From Ciona savignyi (lineage: Eukaryota > Chordata > Ascidiacea > Phlebobranchia > Cionidae): DNA of 64,000 nt. The notes under the pieces are model-generated. The model saw only the letters and a list, made by a program, of their open reading frames with translations. It was not told the origin of the DNA and searched no databases. Numbering within the stretch: the stretch's first letter is position 1; each line of letters begins with the position of its first letter. This document shows, piece after piece, positions 1-11,108 of this stretch. Made by a program: the position numbers and the translations under genes. Where the stretch lies: the NCBI GenBank assembly GCA_000149265.1, contig CH002516.1:473745-537744 (forward strand), given 5' to 3'.

Positions 1-114
1 TTTTGTTTTTTTCTTAGGATCAGTAACCAACTGTTTTGTTTCAGTGATCACGGATTTGTATTCTTCAAACCACACTTTGAGATCATGAATCTTATGTCCT
101 TCTAAAATGAAATT
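1..114 (-). CDS. Possible exon continuing past the left edge
   Basis: A pyrimidine-poor but legal acceptor (ctttcag, complement at 115-121) opens a reading frame of 38 codons that is still open at base 1. The peptide starts NFILEGHKIHDLKVWFEEY and ends in a lysine-rich stretch. It begins in phase 0, like the other exons on this strand. I see no LRR motif. The stretch ILEGHK also occurs in the NACHT exon, but the rest does not match. It may be a 3' exon of the NLR gene cluster or belong to another gene. Confidence 0.4.
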
Positions 115-241
115 CTGAAAGAAAATTTTAAATAAGTTGAACATGAGGTTAAGCAACAGCACAACACTAATGTTTTACTTGCAGAGAGTTTTATCACACA
201 AGTAATCGTCAGATAACCTTGCACCCACCAATACTTTACAC

Positions 242-648
242 CAGGGGTCGGCAACCTTTTCATAGTCGCGGGCCAAAACCCAACTCAACATGATCTCGGC
301 CGGCCGTAATAAATTGCAAAATCAATTAGAAAAATATATATTTACTACCTGGTATAATCTATCGTACAAGACTTTAGTTAGTAAAGAACACGATGTAAAC
401 ATATATGAAAAAGAAAAAAAACACACTTATTCCTTTCTCACAAAGCATTTTTTGTCTGCACCCACACATTTTTAATAGACACGGTCAGGTGCATTTTTTA
501 TTTTTGCCGCACAGATTGTTGAAATTCATCAAAATCTAAGAATGCAGATGACACAGTGGGCCATATTCTAAAATACTTCAGTAAGATGTCTCGGGCCGGA
601 TGATTTTGCATGGCGGGCCAGATGCGGCCCGTAGGTTGCCGACCCCTG
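242..648. mobile_element. hAT-type MITE (non-autonomous DNA transposon)
   Basis: Terminal inverted repeats CAGGGGTCGGCAACC at 242 and its complement ending at 648. The flanking 8-mers CTTTACAC (234-241) and CTTTAGAT (649-656) agree at 6 of 8 positions and read as a decayed 8-bp target duplication. The interior carries the cgcgggcc / gcggcccg boxes common in non-autonomous hAT elements. It splits an older dispersed repeat: 657-720 resembles the complement of 34135-34205. Confidence 0.8.
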
Positions 649-1203
649 CTTTAGATTATGGTAGAACCCACCAATCCACTGGATTAATGCAAAGTCCGCT
701 AAGTGCTTCACCCACACAATCAACGAGCTAGAATCGAGTTTCAAACTCTTGAACTCTTTGACTAAAGCGACACAATAACCCACCAAGCAGCTCAACCGAA
801 CAAAACTTTCAGTTTCGGTGCTTTTTTCTTTTTTACAATTTTATCATTAACCGGCATGGTGACCATTTTTAATCAGAGGAATCTATGGTTTAAAAGACAA
901 TCATCAAACTTTTTTTCGATTCATAAACATAACAGAATGGTGATTCTCTGTGGAATGGTCATTACAACAGGGTATCCTGAAACTAAACTTAATATTGTGG
1001 TATGGCTTGTCGGTAATTGAAATAAGTGGGCAGGACATATGTGATATTGTGTTTGTATCATGACAATAAAGCTCTTTTTGTATCTTTTTCGTTTTAGGAA
1101 AATAAATACCCAAATAGTATAGAAAAACTTAAATCATTTAAACTTGATTCATTTAAAACCCATCAATCATACACAACATCACATGAAACTGAGGCTTACC
1201 TGC
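649..1203. other. Non-coding stretch with repeat fragments
   Basis: Bases 657-720 are the rest of the dispersed repeat split by the MITE at 242-648. Bases 960-1200 are a partial copy of the intron unit seen at 1990-2640: they contain the box ending atgaaactgaggcttacctg, which in two other units is the splice donor of an LRR exon. I see no gene here. Confidence 0.5.
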
Positions 1204-1353
1204 TAGGTCCGCTAGGTCCAGCGCTAGGTTAAGTGCCCGGACCTAAACATTAATTTAAACCCTGCCCTAAACACTAATCAGAACCCTATGACTAACTCCA
1301 ACCCCATGTTTTAAACAAACTCTAGCGGACCTAGCGTTGGACCTAGCGGACCT
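1204..1353. mobile_element. Short foldback (inverted-repeat) element
   Basis: The left arm (1204-1228, aggtccgctaggtccagcg...) matches the complement of the right arm (1322-1353) over about 25 bases with one mismatch, and each arm itself repeats the octamer taggtccg. The spacer is about 95 bp and codes for nothing. The element begins immediately beside a retained LRR splice-donor box (about 1194-1202) whose exon is missing. Confidence 0.7.
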
Positions 1354-1689
1354 GAACAAAATAAAAGGACCGCATAACAATGTTAACAATGAATCTCGCA
1401 AACCTTCAAAAAGATTGAAAAATACGCTGTAACGGGGTGGGAGAGAAAAGAGCGAATAAAAGAAAAAGTACAAAATAGACGTGTTAAAGTGAAAACAGGA
1501 ACAGGTTGACAACTCCCGCGGAGAGAAAAGGGAAGCATATCACAATTTATCGATATAAATAAGACAGCCAAAGTTGAAACAGTAACGGATTATAGCCCAG
1601 ACAAAATTGTTTTTTTGAAACTAGGTCAAAGATTAATCTATTGGATTAGTGTTAACGAGAAATATGGGGTTTGACTGTAATTTAGAGCT

Positions 1690-1769
1690 GTTTTTCATCA
1701 ATATATCACTATCATGGTCGCGCCCCCCTTGAGAAGCTTTCACGCCCCCCAGTTTAAGAACCCCTGTTC
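1690..1769. mobile_element. hAT-type MITE, one end only
   Basis: The bases agtttaagaacccctg ending at 1769 are the complement of a hAT-like terminus close to that of the element at 43017 (cagcggttcttaaactgg), with C-rich sequence (cgcgcccccc) inside it. I found no partner end to the left, so this is a fragment or a very decayed copy. Confidence 0.4.
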
Positions 1770-2199
1770 TACAACATGGCGGAAGAGGAGGGGTTTATGT
1801 CACCCCATGTGTACAGGGGGGAGGGGGTCTTAGTGTTAGTCGAATTATTTTGAAGTGTAAATTAATCAACAAAGGAGACATAATGTGGAAAAAGACGATA
1901 CACACATATTCAATACATCGATGATGATGTTAAAAACATGGAAGAATTTAGGAATATTTGTTGAAACAAGTTTGAGACACAAGTTGGCGTGATGTATTTT
2001 AAAGTCAGCCGCATCAAGATATCAAGCTTTGGGAGGGGGTGTGGGGATCTTGTAGTAGTAATGAGGATATCTAGTGATTAGGGCAGGGTAATATTGTGGT
2101 ATGGACTTGTCGGTAATTGAAATAAGTGGGTAGGGTATAATAGTGGAAATGTGTGTGTTTCATAACAATAAAGGTCATTATAAACAACTCAATCCATTT

Positions 2200-2335
2200 T
2201 ACACACAACCGCGCAGAAAGTGGTCAGGGTGAAGATCGAACCGAGAACCTGTCTGGTTATAACCTCCACTCTTGTATATGAGCTATTGTATGAAGTAACC
2301 TGGTTCCAACCATAACAGTTGGCTCCCATTTTGGT
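2200..2335 (-). repeat. tRNA-derived SINE-like segment (copy 1)
   Basis: On the minus strand a TAGCTCA A-box-like word precedes GGTTCGATC, a good match to a Pol III B box, about 40 bases later. The same segment recurs at 3055-3185 and 4470-4600 and, decayed, at 6178-6260. The copies sit at the same place in each intron unit, so they spread by unit duplication rather than by separate insertions. Confidence 0.5.
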
Positions 2336-2641
2336 ACTTTCATTTGATCGTCATTATTTATTTATGGGGGGAAGTGAAACAAAAAATTTGATTATTCGAA
2401 CATTAGTTTGTTTTGACGCCAAAGTTTTATTCGAAAATCTTAAAACACTTAATTTTGTGTGATTTTTGTTTATATATAATTTTATTGTTTATATAAAACA
2501 AAGTTGATAATGTATTTTTAGTCCTTTTGACTATGAACATATGTAGTATATTTGATAAACTAACTAAAAAATAAATCATTTAAACTCGATTCGTTTAAAA
2601 CCCATCAATCATACACAACATCACATGAAACTGGGGCTTAC

Positions 2642-2806
2642 CTGGGGAGAAGGGAGTTGTTGTATTGCTTCTTGCAACATACGTTGACCTTCTGGTGAAA
2701 GTTCGTTCCTTTCCAAATCCAGTTCCGATATTTTGCCAACACACCCAGCCAGACATTCTGCTGCGTGGTCATCCAACCTAACAGAGCTTCTCACTGTAAG
2801 TTTGAT
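2642..2806 (-). CDS. NLR leucine-rich repeat exon
   Basis: A 165-bp exon of 55 codons, phase 0 at both ends, between the acceptor ctacacag and the donor CAG|gtaagcc. The peptide ends ISELDLERNELSPEG followed by a 17-residue helix-like stretch, which is the ribonuclease-inhibitor-type LRR pattern LxLxxNxLsxxG with a helical half. The frame is open. It is a close paralogue of 3536-3700 (differences mainly at the start, VRSSV against VGGHR, and DLERN against DLYWN). In NLR proteins such exons form the ligand-sensing or autoinhibitory C-terminal solenoid. Whether it is spliced to the NACHT exon far upstream or is a relic cannot be told from DNA alone. Confidence 0.7.
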
Positions 2807-3535
2807 CTGTGTAGAACAGGAATGTTAAATGTATTTTAAAATCAGATGTATTTTAAAATCAGCCGCATCAAAATATCAAGCTTTGGGAGGGGGTGTGGGG
2901 ATCTTGTAGTAGTGATGAGGATATCTAGTGATTGGGGCAGGGTAATATTGTGGTATGGACTTGTCAGTAATTGAAATAAGTGGACAGGGTGTAAAAGTGG
3001 TAATGTGTGTGTTTCATGACAATAAAACTCATTATAAACAACTCAGTCCATTATACACACACCCGCGCAGAAAGTGGTCAGGGTGAAGATCGAACCGAGA
3101 ACCTGTCTGGTTATAACCTTCACTCTTGTATATGAGCTATTGTATGAAGTAACCTGGTTCCAACCATAACAGTTGGCTCCCATCCAATTTTGGTACTTTC
3201 ATTTGACGGTTACTATTTACTAACTGGCAAGTGAAACAAAATATTTGAATATCCAAACATTAGTTTGTTTTGTTGCCAAAAATGAGTTATAAAATCCTAA
3301 AATACATAATTTTTGTATATTTTTATTGTGTCTATAACAAGAAAGGTGTATCATGCATTTAAACCTCTTTCACTATGAATATTTGCTGTATATTTGGTAA
3401 ACAGGTTAAAAAGATAATTTTTACGTGATCACCCAAACAGCCCAAGTTAACTAAATCATTAATTCTCGATTCATTTAAAATAACCTATGTAGTACACATC
3501 AATCATACACAACATCACATGAAATTGAGACTTAC

Positions 3536-3700
3536 CTGGGGAGAAGGGAGTTGTTGTATTGCTTCTTGCAACATACGTTGACCTTCTGGTGAAAGTTCGT
3601 TCCAGTACAAATCCAGTTCCGATATTTTGCCAACACACCCAGCCAGACATTGTGCTGTGTGGTCATCCAACCTCCTATGGCCTCCCACTGTAAGTTTGAT
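3536..3700 (-). CDS. NLR leucine-rich repeat exon
   Basis: A 165-bp phase-0 exon with the acceptor ccacacag and the donor CAG|gtaagtc. It reads IKLTVGGHRRLDDHTAQC, then ISELDLYWNELSPEG and a helical tail ending QQLPSPQ, a complete ribonuclease-inhibitor-type LRR unit. It is the sister of 2642-2806; both sit at the same place in the duplicated intron units, so exon and intron were copied together. Being symmetric, it can be included or skipped without loss of frame. Confidence 0.72.
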
Positions 3701-4850
3701 CTGTGTGGAACAGGATTGTTAAAACTCCACAATGAATATATCCTGTGAATTATATATTCAATAATCAACTATCAAACAAACCAATTTGAATATTTATTTG
3801 AAATATAACAAGTTATTACAACTTAGCAGCTGGAATATTCGGGGCAAAACTTGATTTGATATCTTTGTACATTTTACTAATATAGTAGCCCGTGTTGGAA
3901 CTGTATGGTGATTCGCTGGCGATAGTCGTTACAGCAGGGTAGCTTGAAACTTATTTATTTATTTACCATTATCTTTTTTTGTGGTATTAAATACTAAGCA
4001 TCTTCTTTATATTTTGTATTATATATATTTTGTAACTTTGGCCATATCAAAAACAAAATTGGCCTTATGGGGGGGGGGGGGGGGATATGGGGGTCTAAGC
4101 GTTAAGAAAATTGTGTTGAAGTGTAAATTAACTAACAAAGGTGACGTAATGTGAAAAAAGACGATACACACATATTTAATGCATCAGTGACATTTTTAAA
4201 CACATGGAAAAATTTAGGAATATTTGTTGAAACAAGTTTGAGAGACACACAAGTTGGCGTGATGTTTTTTAAAGTCAGCCGCATAAAATATCATGCTTTG
4301 GAAGGGGGTGTGGGGATCTTGTAGTAGTGATGAGGATATCTAGTGATTGGGGCAGGGTAATATTGTGGTATGGACTTGTCGGTAATTGAAATAAGTGGGC
4401 AGGGTGTAAAAGTGGTAATGTGTGTGTTTCATGACAATAAAGCTTATTATAAACAACTCAGTCCATTTTACATACAACCGCGCAGAAAGTGGTCAGGGTG
4501 AAGATCGAACCGAGAACCTGTCTGGTTATAACCTCCACTCTTGTATATGAGCTATTGTATGAAGTAACCTGGTTCCAACCATAACAGTTGGCTCCCATTT
4601 TGGTACTTTCATTTGATCGTCATTATTTATTTCAGGATATTGAAACAAAATATTAGATTATTCAAAAAATTAGTTTGTTTTGATGCCAAAGTTTGATTAG
4701 AAATTCTTAAAATCTTTAATTTTGTGTGATTTTTTGTTTATATATAATTTTATTGTTTATACAGAACAAAGTTAAACATTGCATTTTTAGTCCTTTTGAC
4801 TAAGAACATATGTAGTATATTTGATAAATAAAAAAATATTTGGCCAGATT

Positions 4851-5160
4851 AATAAAACTGTATGGTGATTCGCTGGCGATGGTTACAATAGGGTATCCTG
4901 GAACTTAACCAAATCAGGGAGTCACTGCAAATACCATAGTTTATTTAAGAAGTAGATATTCTAATATCTGGGAACTTATTATTGTAAAAGGAAGGATGTT
5001 GGGAACACATTTGGTGAAATGATGGTTTTCAAATTGTGACTGAACAAGGAGCCGGCCGGTTATACACAATCGTCTTAACTCATAATAAACATAAACACGA
5101 GCTTGCTTAAATTACACTTGCTATCCAAAACACAGCAATTCCAGACTTAACTAACTAGAT
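4851..5160. other. Non-coding stretch
   Basis: Intron or intergenic DNA. Bases 4893-4925 (ggtatcctggaacttaacc, agggagtcactg) recur near 17650-17695, so this is part of the same dispersed intron repeat. No exon seen. Confidence 0.4.
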
Positions 5161-5927
5161 CAGTGTTTTCCAACCCGAGTCCGCGGTCTCAAATGAGTCC
5201 GTGGAAGGTTTAAATGAGTCCGCAAGCACATCAACAATTTGCAAAACTTCTTGTTTTTGATCGTTATAAACAGCAGTGATATGTTTTTATTAACGAGACA
5301 TTGTAACTCAAGGTAATTTTAAGTTTGTCGTAGTGTATCGTATGCACATGCAGGCCCGGTGCTAGGAACCGCGGGGCCCAATTAGAAATGTGATGGCCCC
5401 TACTCTTCATAGCACAATTTATGGGTGTTTATATATCATAAAATACATACCAGTACATACAAACTACAAAAATATACATTTAATACTTGCTATAAAACAA
5501 ATTAAAGGTAATGTGGATGCTTATTTACGATATATTGTTTTACTTCCAAACATATATATATATATATGTTTAGCAACCATATTCATTATGACGTAACAGG
5601 CAGACACAGAAATATAAATTTGACTTAGTTACGATGCATAACAAATTGATATTATGATAAGGAATATTATTTCACGTTTTATTTTACGTTTCGGTAGTAT
5701 TTTAAACCTCGTAATACAGAAAGACCCCCGCTAGCGCGGGGCCCCTTCAAGGTGCGGCGCCCAATTTGATCTAATCGGTCAAATCGGCCTAAAACCGGCT
5801 CTGTGCACATGGTCCAGTTACGCTACACTTTTGACTTACGCTAATTGAAAATTGATGCACTTTGAGTCCGCAAATACTTTCGCTGGTAAGGAAATAGTCC
5901 GCGACCAAAAAAGGTTGGGAAACGCTA
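5161..5927. mobile_element. hAT-type MITE, split by a second MITE
   Basis: Ends CAGTGTTTTCCAACC (5161) and GGTTGGGAAACGCTA (5927) are inverted repeats, flanked by a perfect 8-bp target duplication AACTAGAT (5153-5160 and 5928-5935). The family, in the opposite orientation, also gives the copies at 9898-10203 and 23384-23689. The excess length comes from the nested element 5351-5803. Confidence 0.9.
5351..5803. mobile_element. hAT-type MITE nested in another MITE
   Basis: Starts CAGGCCCGGTGCTAG and ends in the complement of CAGAGCCGGTTTTAG. The perfect 8-bp duplication TGCACATG (5343-5350 and 5804-5811) lies inside the host MITE 5161-5927, so this insertion is the later event. G+C-rich boxes (gcggggccc) lie near both ends; the middle is AT-rich and non-coding. 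Confidence 0.9.
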
Positions 5928-6512
5928 AACTAGATACTCAGAAAAACGTGGTCTTTGTGGTGAAATACGTCATAATGGGGAAAACTGAAATAATCGAGTG
6001 AATTATAATCACGTTTGAAATCGATATACAATGGGGACGATAAATCTTACAGGCATTTTAAATATGACTTTTTAATAAAATAATGGTAACTCGTAGTTTT
6101 ATACTTGTTTAAGGTTTGGTAGAGCTGTCAATCAAATCACTGAGAAGTGTGCAGGGCATGAAATGGTAATGTGAAACAAGTGGTCAGGGTGAAGATAGCA
6201 CCAAAAATCTTTCCGGTTAGAATTTATTCCTCCACATGTGGTTCTATAGAAGGCTGGTGGTGTGCCACAAGACACTTATACAGTTGCCTCACTGGTCATT
6301 GCCTCCAGTGATGGAAAAAGTGCCGTTGCTAATTCCAATATAAACACTCTGGTGATTTAATGTGTTTTATAACGGAAACACTTTTATAGACTTCTCATGA
6401 ACTGCTGTACAACAACACTGTAATAGCTGCGGTACAGTTGTGTAAATATACACATCTATAATAAATCAGTGATTGATGTGGAGCTATTTGAAGTATGGTT
6501 CCCAGTATTTAC

Positions 6513-6671
6513 CTTGTTCGGTCGATCACTGATAGCTGTGCAAAAATCCCGCATACAATCGTTCAGTTGTTGGCATTCCCATAATGCAAATTCATCAATA
6601 TGTTGAATATGAGGAACCAGGTATTCAGCTACATTTCCCAGCTCTGTTCCTTTCAACTCTAACTTCTTGAT
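6513..6671 (-). CDS. NLR leucine-rich repeat exon
   Basis: A 159-bp phase-0 exon (53 codons) with the acceptor attttag and the donor AAG|gtaaata. It reads IKKLELKGTELGNVAEYLVP, then HIDEFALWECQQLNDCM and a tail ending DRPNK, an LRR-type unit. It is the third member of the exon type also found at 10950-11108 and 24436-24598. About 80 bp of flanking intron (6428-6512) is shared with 10862-10949, so it arose by segmental duplication. The frame is intact. Confidence 0.7.
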
Positions 6672-6689
6672 CTAAAATAAAATGTTGTT

Positions 6690-8558
6690 TTATTTGCCAG
6701 CAATTTCTTATGAATCAACACTTTGTATAATAAATAAGGAAATGGTATATACATAGGCATCGGAAAATGCAGAAAAACGTGCACAAGTGGGGTGCTTTTT
6801 CAGCTATATATTCACGGCGTCTATTGTGCAAACATCCATTAGGCATGGAAAAGTACTTTTCATGTATTCCAATTTGTCTATATATTCGCAGAACCTTTGA
6901 ATCTAAAGGGTTGTTATTACAAATATATTGTTGTTAAAATCTTCGAGCGTGAATTCATTGCGTGGCGCGCCGCACACACAGAGAGAAACGACTTTAAAGT
7001 GTATGGGACTAATGATGAGATAATGTTGTTGTTAAGCTATGAGGTATTTTGTATATCCGTCCTCCCACTTTAAAAAATGTTCGGATGCTTTCGCACGATA
7101 GATGTGCGCTTTCGGTATGGAGAAATACATTACGGGTATTACGTGCCATAGTTTTTAAAAGGCCTATATACAATATAAGAATAATAACGTCGCTAGTCCG
7201 TGTTGTACTCGTCTACAATAAGGTTGTGTGTATATAAGCCGACCCAATACTAAAAATATGTTATGTTTCGGAAGAGAGTAGACATGTGTATCTTTTTGAT
7301 GACACGCGAGAATGCACTGAGCTCACGAAAATATTAAAAGAGCATAAACTTTTAGTTTATGGCAAGGTCAGCTATTAGTTCAGGACAACAAGTAAAACTG
7401 GTTTCTAATCTTCGTAGCTCACACCTGTTTACGCAATTTAAAATTTCCCATTTTAAAATCCTCTGATTTACTGTTGTTTACCACACTAAGTTTCACAAAA
7501 CGATTAATCAGATCATTGCTACGTAATGTCTTATTAATTCTATGCCAGGCTTGACTAAATTTATAATAAAAAATGCTATTTAGAATTCAAAACAGAAATA
7601 CTTTATTATGCAATTTCAAATGCATCCCTACAGCCCCTCATTTCTATATAACCATCATTTATTTCATGCGAGTAACGAAGGCCGAATTGCGTCAGAACAA
7701 TACCACCTGAGCTCATTAATTGGCACAGACGGTCTCTCTTTAGTTGTGTTGTAATAAACCGGACCTATGGTTTAATCCGGACGGATAGGTCTTCCCGGTT
7801 AAGCGATTTTTACAGTCCTGACGCTTACTATTAAAACTAGACTTAGAAACTTTAATTCTCTAAGTTTTACTTTTTGTCTTTAACTAATAGCGGAACTTTA
7901 AGTATTGAAAAAAATAAAGGTTTATCAGCGCTTTCGGACGAGTCTTAAAAAAATACATGTGTCTACTCTTTTCGACCTTTTTCATGTTGGACCAGGGCCA
8001 AACAATCCTTATGTACACGTTTTCCCTAACATTGCTTATTATAGTTAAAACTGGTTAGCAACTCTTACGTAACCAATACCAAATATTTGAATAGTTCAAC
8101 TATCACTGTGCGCTAGTAAACTTACTGCAAGGTAAGTAGTTTTAATATCCTACCATCTACATAATTTGTTTAAGCCAAATATGCAATCTTATTATTTTGT
8201 AAACACACCATGTATAAATATAACTCATAGGAACTGTCCAATTATGTTATTATTCTGTGGCTAAACTACTGCACATGGTGAATGGGACAACTAATAAACT
8301 ACTAACCTAAACCTCTTGAATAACTCCTATGATTCATATCTTTAAACCGATAATTCTGGTGATTGAACCTAGTGATGGGATGAGGTCATTCACATGCAAC
8401 AACTAAAACCATTCTTTCAATATTCATAACGTTGTGTCCTCAATTGACCTTAAAGTGTCCATACTGCTACAATGCTACTATTGTTTACCAACACTGGCTT
8501 TATGCTGCATATAATATTTAGTTTGTTTTCACTTATAAGCAATAGATACTTTAAACTG
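6690..8558. other. Non-coding stretch, nothing recognised
   Basis: AT-rich DNA without an open frame of note, splice-bounded exon, terminal repeats or tandem array that I can support. Its right border (8558/8559) is the left edge of duplicated block A. Confidence 0.4.
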
Positions 8559-8673
8559 AGGATGTATATTTCGAGCATCCAACCTGCTTGCTTGTTAGTG
8601 TATGTTATAAACCTCACTAAATACCACAATTAACAATGAAACATTCCATTACAAACCCAAATATTTAAAGACA

Positions 8674-8880
8674 TCATCCCATCACAATACACCACTTGTT
8701 GAACACAATAGAAATCGACATAAAATTATTTCCAAAACCACATTTTATCCGAACCTTCCCGGGTTGCAGTTGTAGGATTTGTGTTGCATCTTCAGGATGA
8801 TCATCAGCATCCACACTCCATGATGTAGCCCATTCACCAGCATCATGTTCAGCCAATCCACCATCAACTACAACCAACTC
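8674..8880 (-). CDS. NLR 3' terminal exon, cassette A
   Basis: The acceptor tttcctcag opens a phase-0 frame of 68 codons ending in TGA. The peptide starts ELVVVDGGLAEHDAGEWATS, continues through ILQLQPGKVRIKCGF and ends NKWCIVMG. I recognise no named domain; the W- and G-rich start and short beta-like stretches could form a C-terminal cap after the LRRs. Conservation of frame and stop in both copies supports it as a true last exon. Compared with 22160-22366 it has 11 base differences, falling in 7 codons and all replacing amino acids, while its flanks are almost unchanged. Confidence 0.65.
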   Translation of the reverse strand, partial: ELVVVDGGLAEHDAGEWATSWSVDADDHPEDATQILQLQPGKVRIKCGFGNNFMSISIVFNKWCIVMG

Positions 8881-9897
8881 CTGAGGAAATGCAATATTCA
8901 AGTTATAAACCAGATAGAAGCATATATATGAATAGTGACCCTAATTTACTATTAAACACCGCCCCATATATTACAGCCATATTTCAACACAGATTGTAAT
9001 TGCAATTTACATAGTGGAGGTGCTATAGCAACCTGTTCATATTACCTGAAAACTGGTCCTAACCGTACAGATTGTACATTTGTACAATACTGGTTGGTTA
9101 TCTTATGTTGAACTTTCTCTATAGATTTTGCGACATCTATGTTCCAACTAATCCTTATGATTGAAAAACGATGTAATAGACGACCTTATGTGAAAAGCAG
9201 ACATAGCAGACAGCTGATTTTTAATTGCTGTGCTCACTTGCATGTATAAACTATTTTGTTTAATGATTATTATTGAAAAAACAATTTTTTCCGATTCTAT
9301 AATAATTCCACGAAATCGGCCAATGTTTATAGAGTCCTCTCAGACATATGATCCCCGATTGTCTACTGTTTGTTGGCATATTACTATACTTTACAAAGTA
9401 ATATCATCTATAAACGCTCTATTAAATAATATTGTGATAGGAACTTTTATGTCAATTTCCAGAATCTATGAGTATTATAAGTCCACACCGAATTGACCAA
9501 ATTCAATTCGAATTGGAAATCATTCGTAATTATCGTAATTATTTATCAATTCTGCGGTTTAAAAATAAAAAAAATATTTGGCCATCCGAAATTAAATAGG
9601 GTATATACCCTGTGTGATTTTGAATAGGTAACCAGTGACTCGAAAAATACTGCTTACCTAAACATAATGCGTATAGCGTGAGTTCAAAATTGTTTAGGTT
9701 GACTTTTGGTGAAAATTTGTTGTTACTTTATATTTATCTACCCTAGTATTGCAATATCAACCTTAAAGTCACCCTGAATCAACTCAGTGGATTATTGGGT
9801 TTTACTAAAACTGAAGAAAAATTATCAATCATATACACCACACTGCAATATCCGGCTAACCTGACAGTGGGGACGGGGTAATAGGAAAGTCCTAATG
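8881..9897. other. Intron of cassette A
   Basis: Lies between the terminal exon and the LRR exon at 10376. It is nearly identical to 22367-23383. Bases about 9765-9889 plus 10212-10260 are a dispersed repeat related to 34120-34345 (cagcggattaatgggttct type), split by the MITE at 9898. Confidence 0.6.
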
Positions 9898-10203
9898 CAG
9901 CGTTTCCCAACCTTTTTTGGCCGCGGACTATTTCCTTATCAGCGAAAGTCTTTGCGGACTCAAAGTGCATCAATTTTTAATTAGCGTAAGTCAAAAGTGT
10001 GGGGTAAATGGACTATGTACATACGATACACTACTACAAACTTAAAATTACCTTGAGTTACAATGTCTCATTGATAAAAACATATAAGTGCTGTTTATAA
10101 CAATCAAAAACAAGAAGTTTTGCAAATTGTTGATGTGCTTGCAGACTCATTTAAACCTTTCACTGACTTATTTGAGACCGCGGACTCGGGTCGGAAAACA
10201 CTG
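9898..10203. mobile_element. hAT-type MITE, 306 bp
   Basis: CAGCGTTTCCCAACC at the left end and its near complement at the right, with the perfect 8-bp target duplication TCCTAATG at 9890-9897 and 10204-10211. The same insertion with the same duplication is at 23384-23689, so it predates the block duplication. It inserted into an older dispersed repeat. Confidence 0.92.
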
Positions 10204-10375
10204 TCCTAATGTAATGTCAATTTTGTTTTCCCATTCACAGAAATAAAACATGGAATTTCTTATCTGAGTGAAATTTGCATTTCATCCCATCACTACTTGT
10301 TACCAATCCACATATGTCTATCTCTATGAATATCGTTTCCGTTCTGAACGATCGAAATGTACAAGGTAGACTTAC

Positions 10376-10528
10376 CGAGGAAAGTTGTGGAACAGCTTCA
10401 CGTAAGATGATGCGACTTTGTACGGAAATCCTCTCCTCGTCAATTCCTAGACGGCTGACTTTATGCAAATAATCGACCAAACAACTTGCTGCGTTCTCAT
10501 CAAATTCAGATTGAATATCTAAGACAAT
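10376..10528 (-). CDS. NLR leucine-rich repeat exon, cassette A
   Basis: A 153-bp phase-0 exon (51 codons), acceptor ccttgttgcag, donor TCG|gtaagtc. It reads IVLDIQSEFDENAASC, then HKVSRLGIDEERISVQSR, then IILREAVPQLSS, the degenerate LRR pattern with a closing helix. Intact. Against its copy at 23862-24014 I count 8 base differences, 7 of them replacing amino acids (for example SRLG/SRLQ, DEER/DEEK), whereas about 230 bp of adjoining intron shows 2. Confidence 0.72.
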
Positions 10529-10949
10529 CTGCAACAAGGATAAGGAGGTGATTCATATTAATGTAAGTTATAATACGTTGGTTATATGGAACAATGTACC
10601 CGATATGACATGGTACTTGCAGTTTGACAAGATCACAAGAATGGTTTTGTAGTCAGTATAAATTATCAACAAATGGAACTAAACATCATAATATTAATGC
10701 AAGAAATAAAATTCTTTTCACTTGAACAGTTACTTCATCGCTATAAACACACACAATTTATGTGGCGCATAATATTAAACAACCGAGAATGTTTTTACAA
10801 GAATGGAAAAATATAAAATCAAGACTGTCAACCATGTATTTATCATTATTATTTGTAAAACCACTGCAGTACAGTTGTGTAAATATACACATCTATAATA
10901 AATCAGTGATTGATGTGGAGCTACTTGAAGTATGGTTTCCAATATTTAC

Positions 10950-11108
10950 CTTGTTCGGTCGATCATTGATAGCTGTGCACAAATCCTGCATACAATCGTT
11001 CAGTTGTTTGCATTTCCATAATCGAAGATCATCAATATGTTGAATATGAGGAACCAGGTATTCAGCTACATTTCCCAGCACTGTTTCTTTCAACTCTAAC
11101 TCCTTGAT
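10950..11108 (-). CDS. NLR leucine-rich repeat exon, cassette A
   Basis: A 159-bp phase-0 exon with the acceptor attttag and the donor AAG|gtaaata. It reads IKELELKETVLGNVAEYLVP, then HIDDLRLWKCKQLNDCM and a tail ending DRPNK. The LRR pattern (LRLWKCKQL) is clear and the frame is open. It is the first recognisable exon of cassette A; no NACHT exon is visible between here and block B, so the cassette either lost its own 5' part or is used as an alternative 3' end of the gene whose NACHT exon lies at 31000-32769. Confidence 0.7.

Larger units (their letters stand above)
1780..4850. repeat. Tandem intron units around the LRR exons (three main copies)
   Basis: A block with the order gtattttaaagtcag, a G-rich stretch, gtaatattgtggtatggac, then a tRNA-like segment is repeated at about 1985-2340, 2840-3190 and 4255-4600, with a related partial copy at 17640-18190. 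The first two units end in an LRR exon (2642-2806, 3536-3700); the third has none. Copies differ by a few per cent. They are duplicated exon-plus-intron cassettes. A run of 16 G lies at 4069-4084. Confidence 0.75.

Noticed and set aside
2200-2335. A functional tRNA gene on the minus strand
   Set aside because: A- and B-box-like words are present but the acceptor and T stems do not pair properly, and the segment is repeated with the intron units; SINE-like relic instead.
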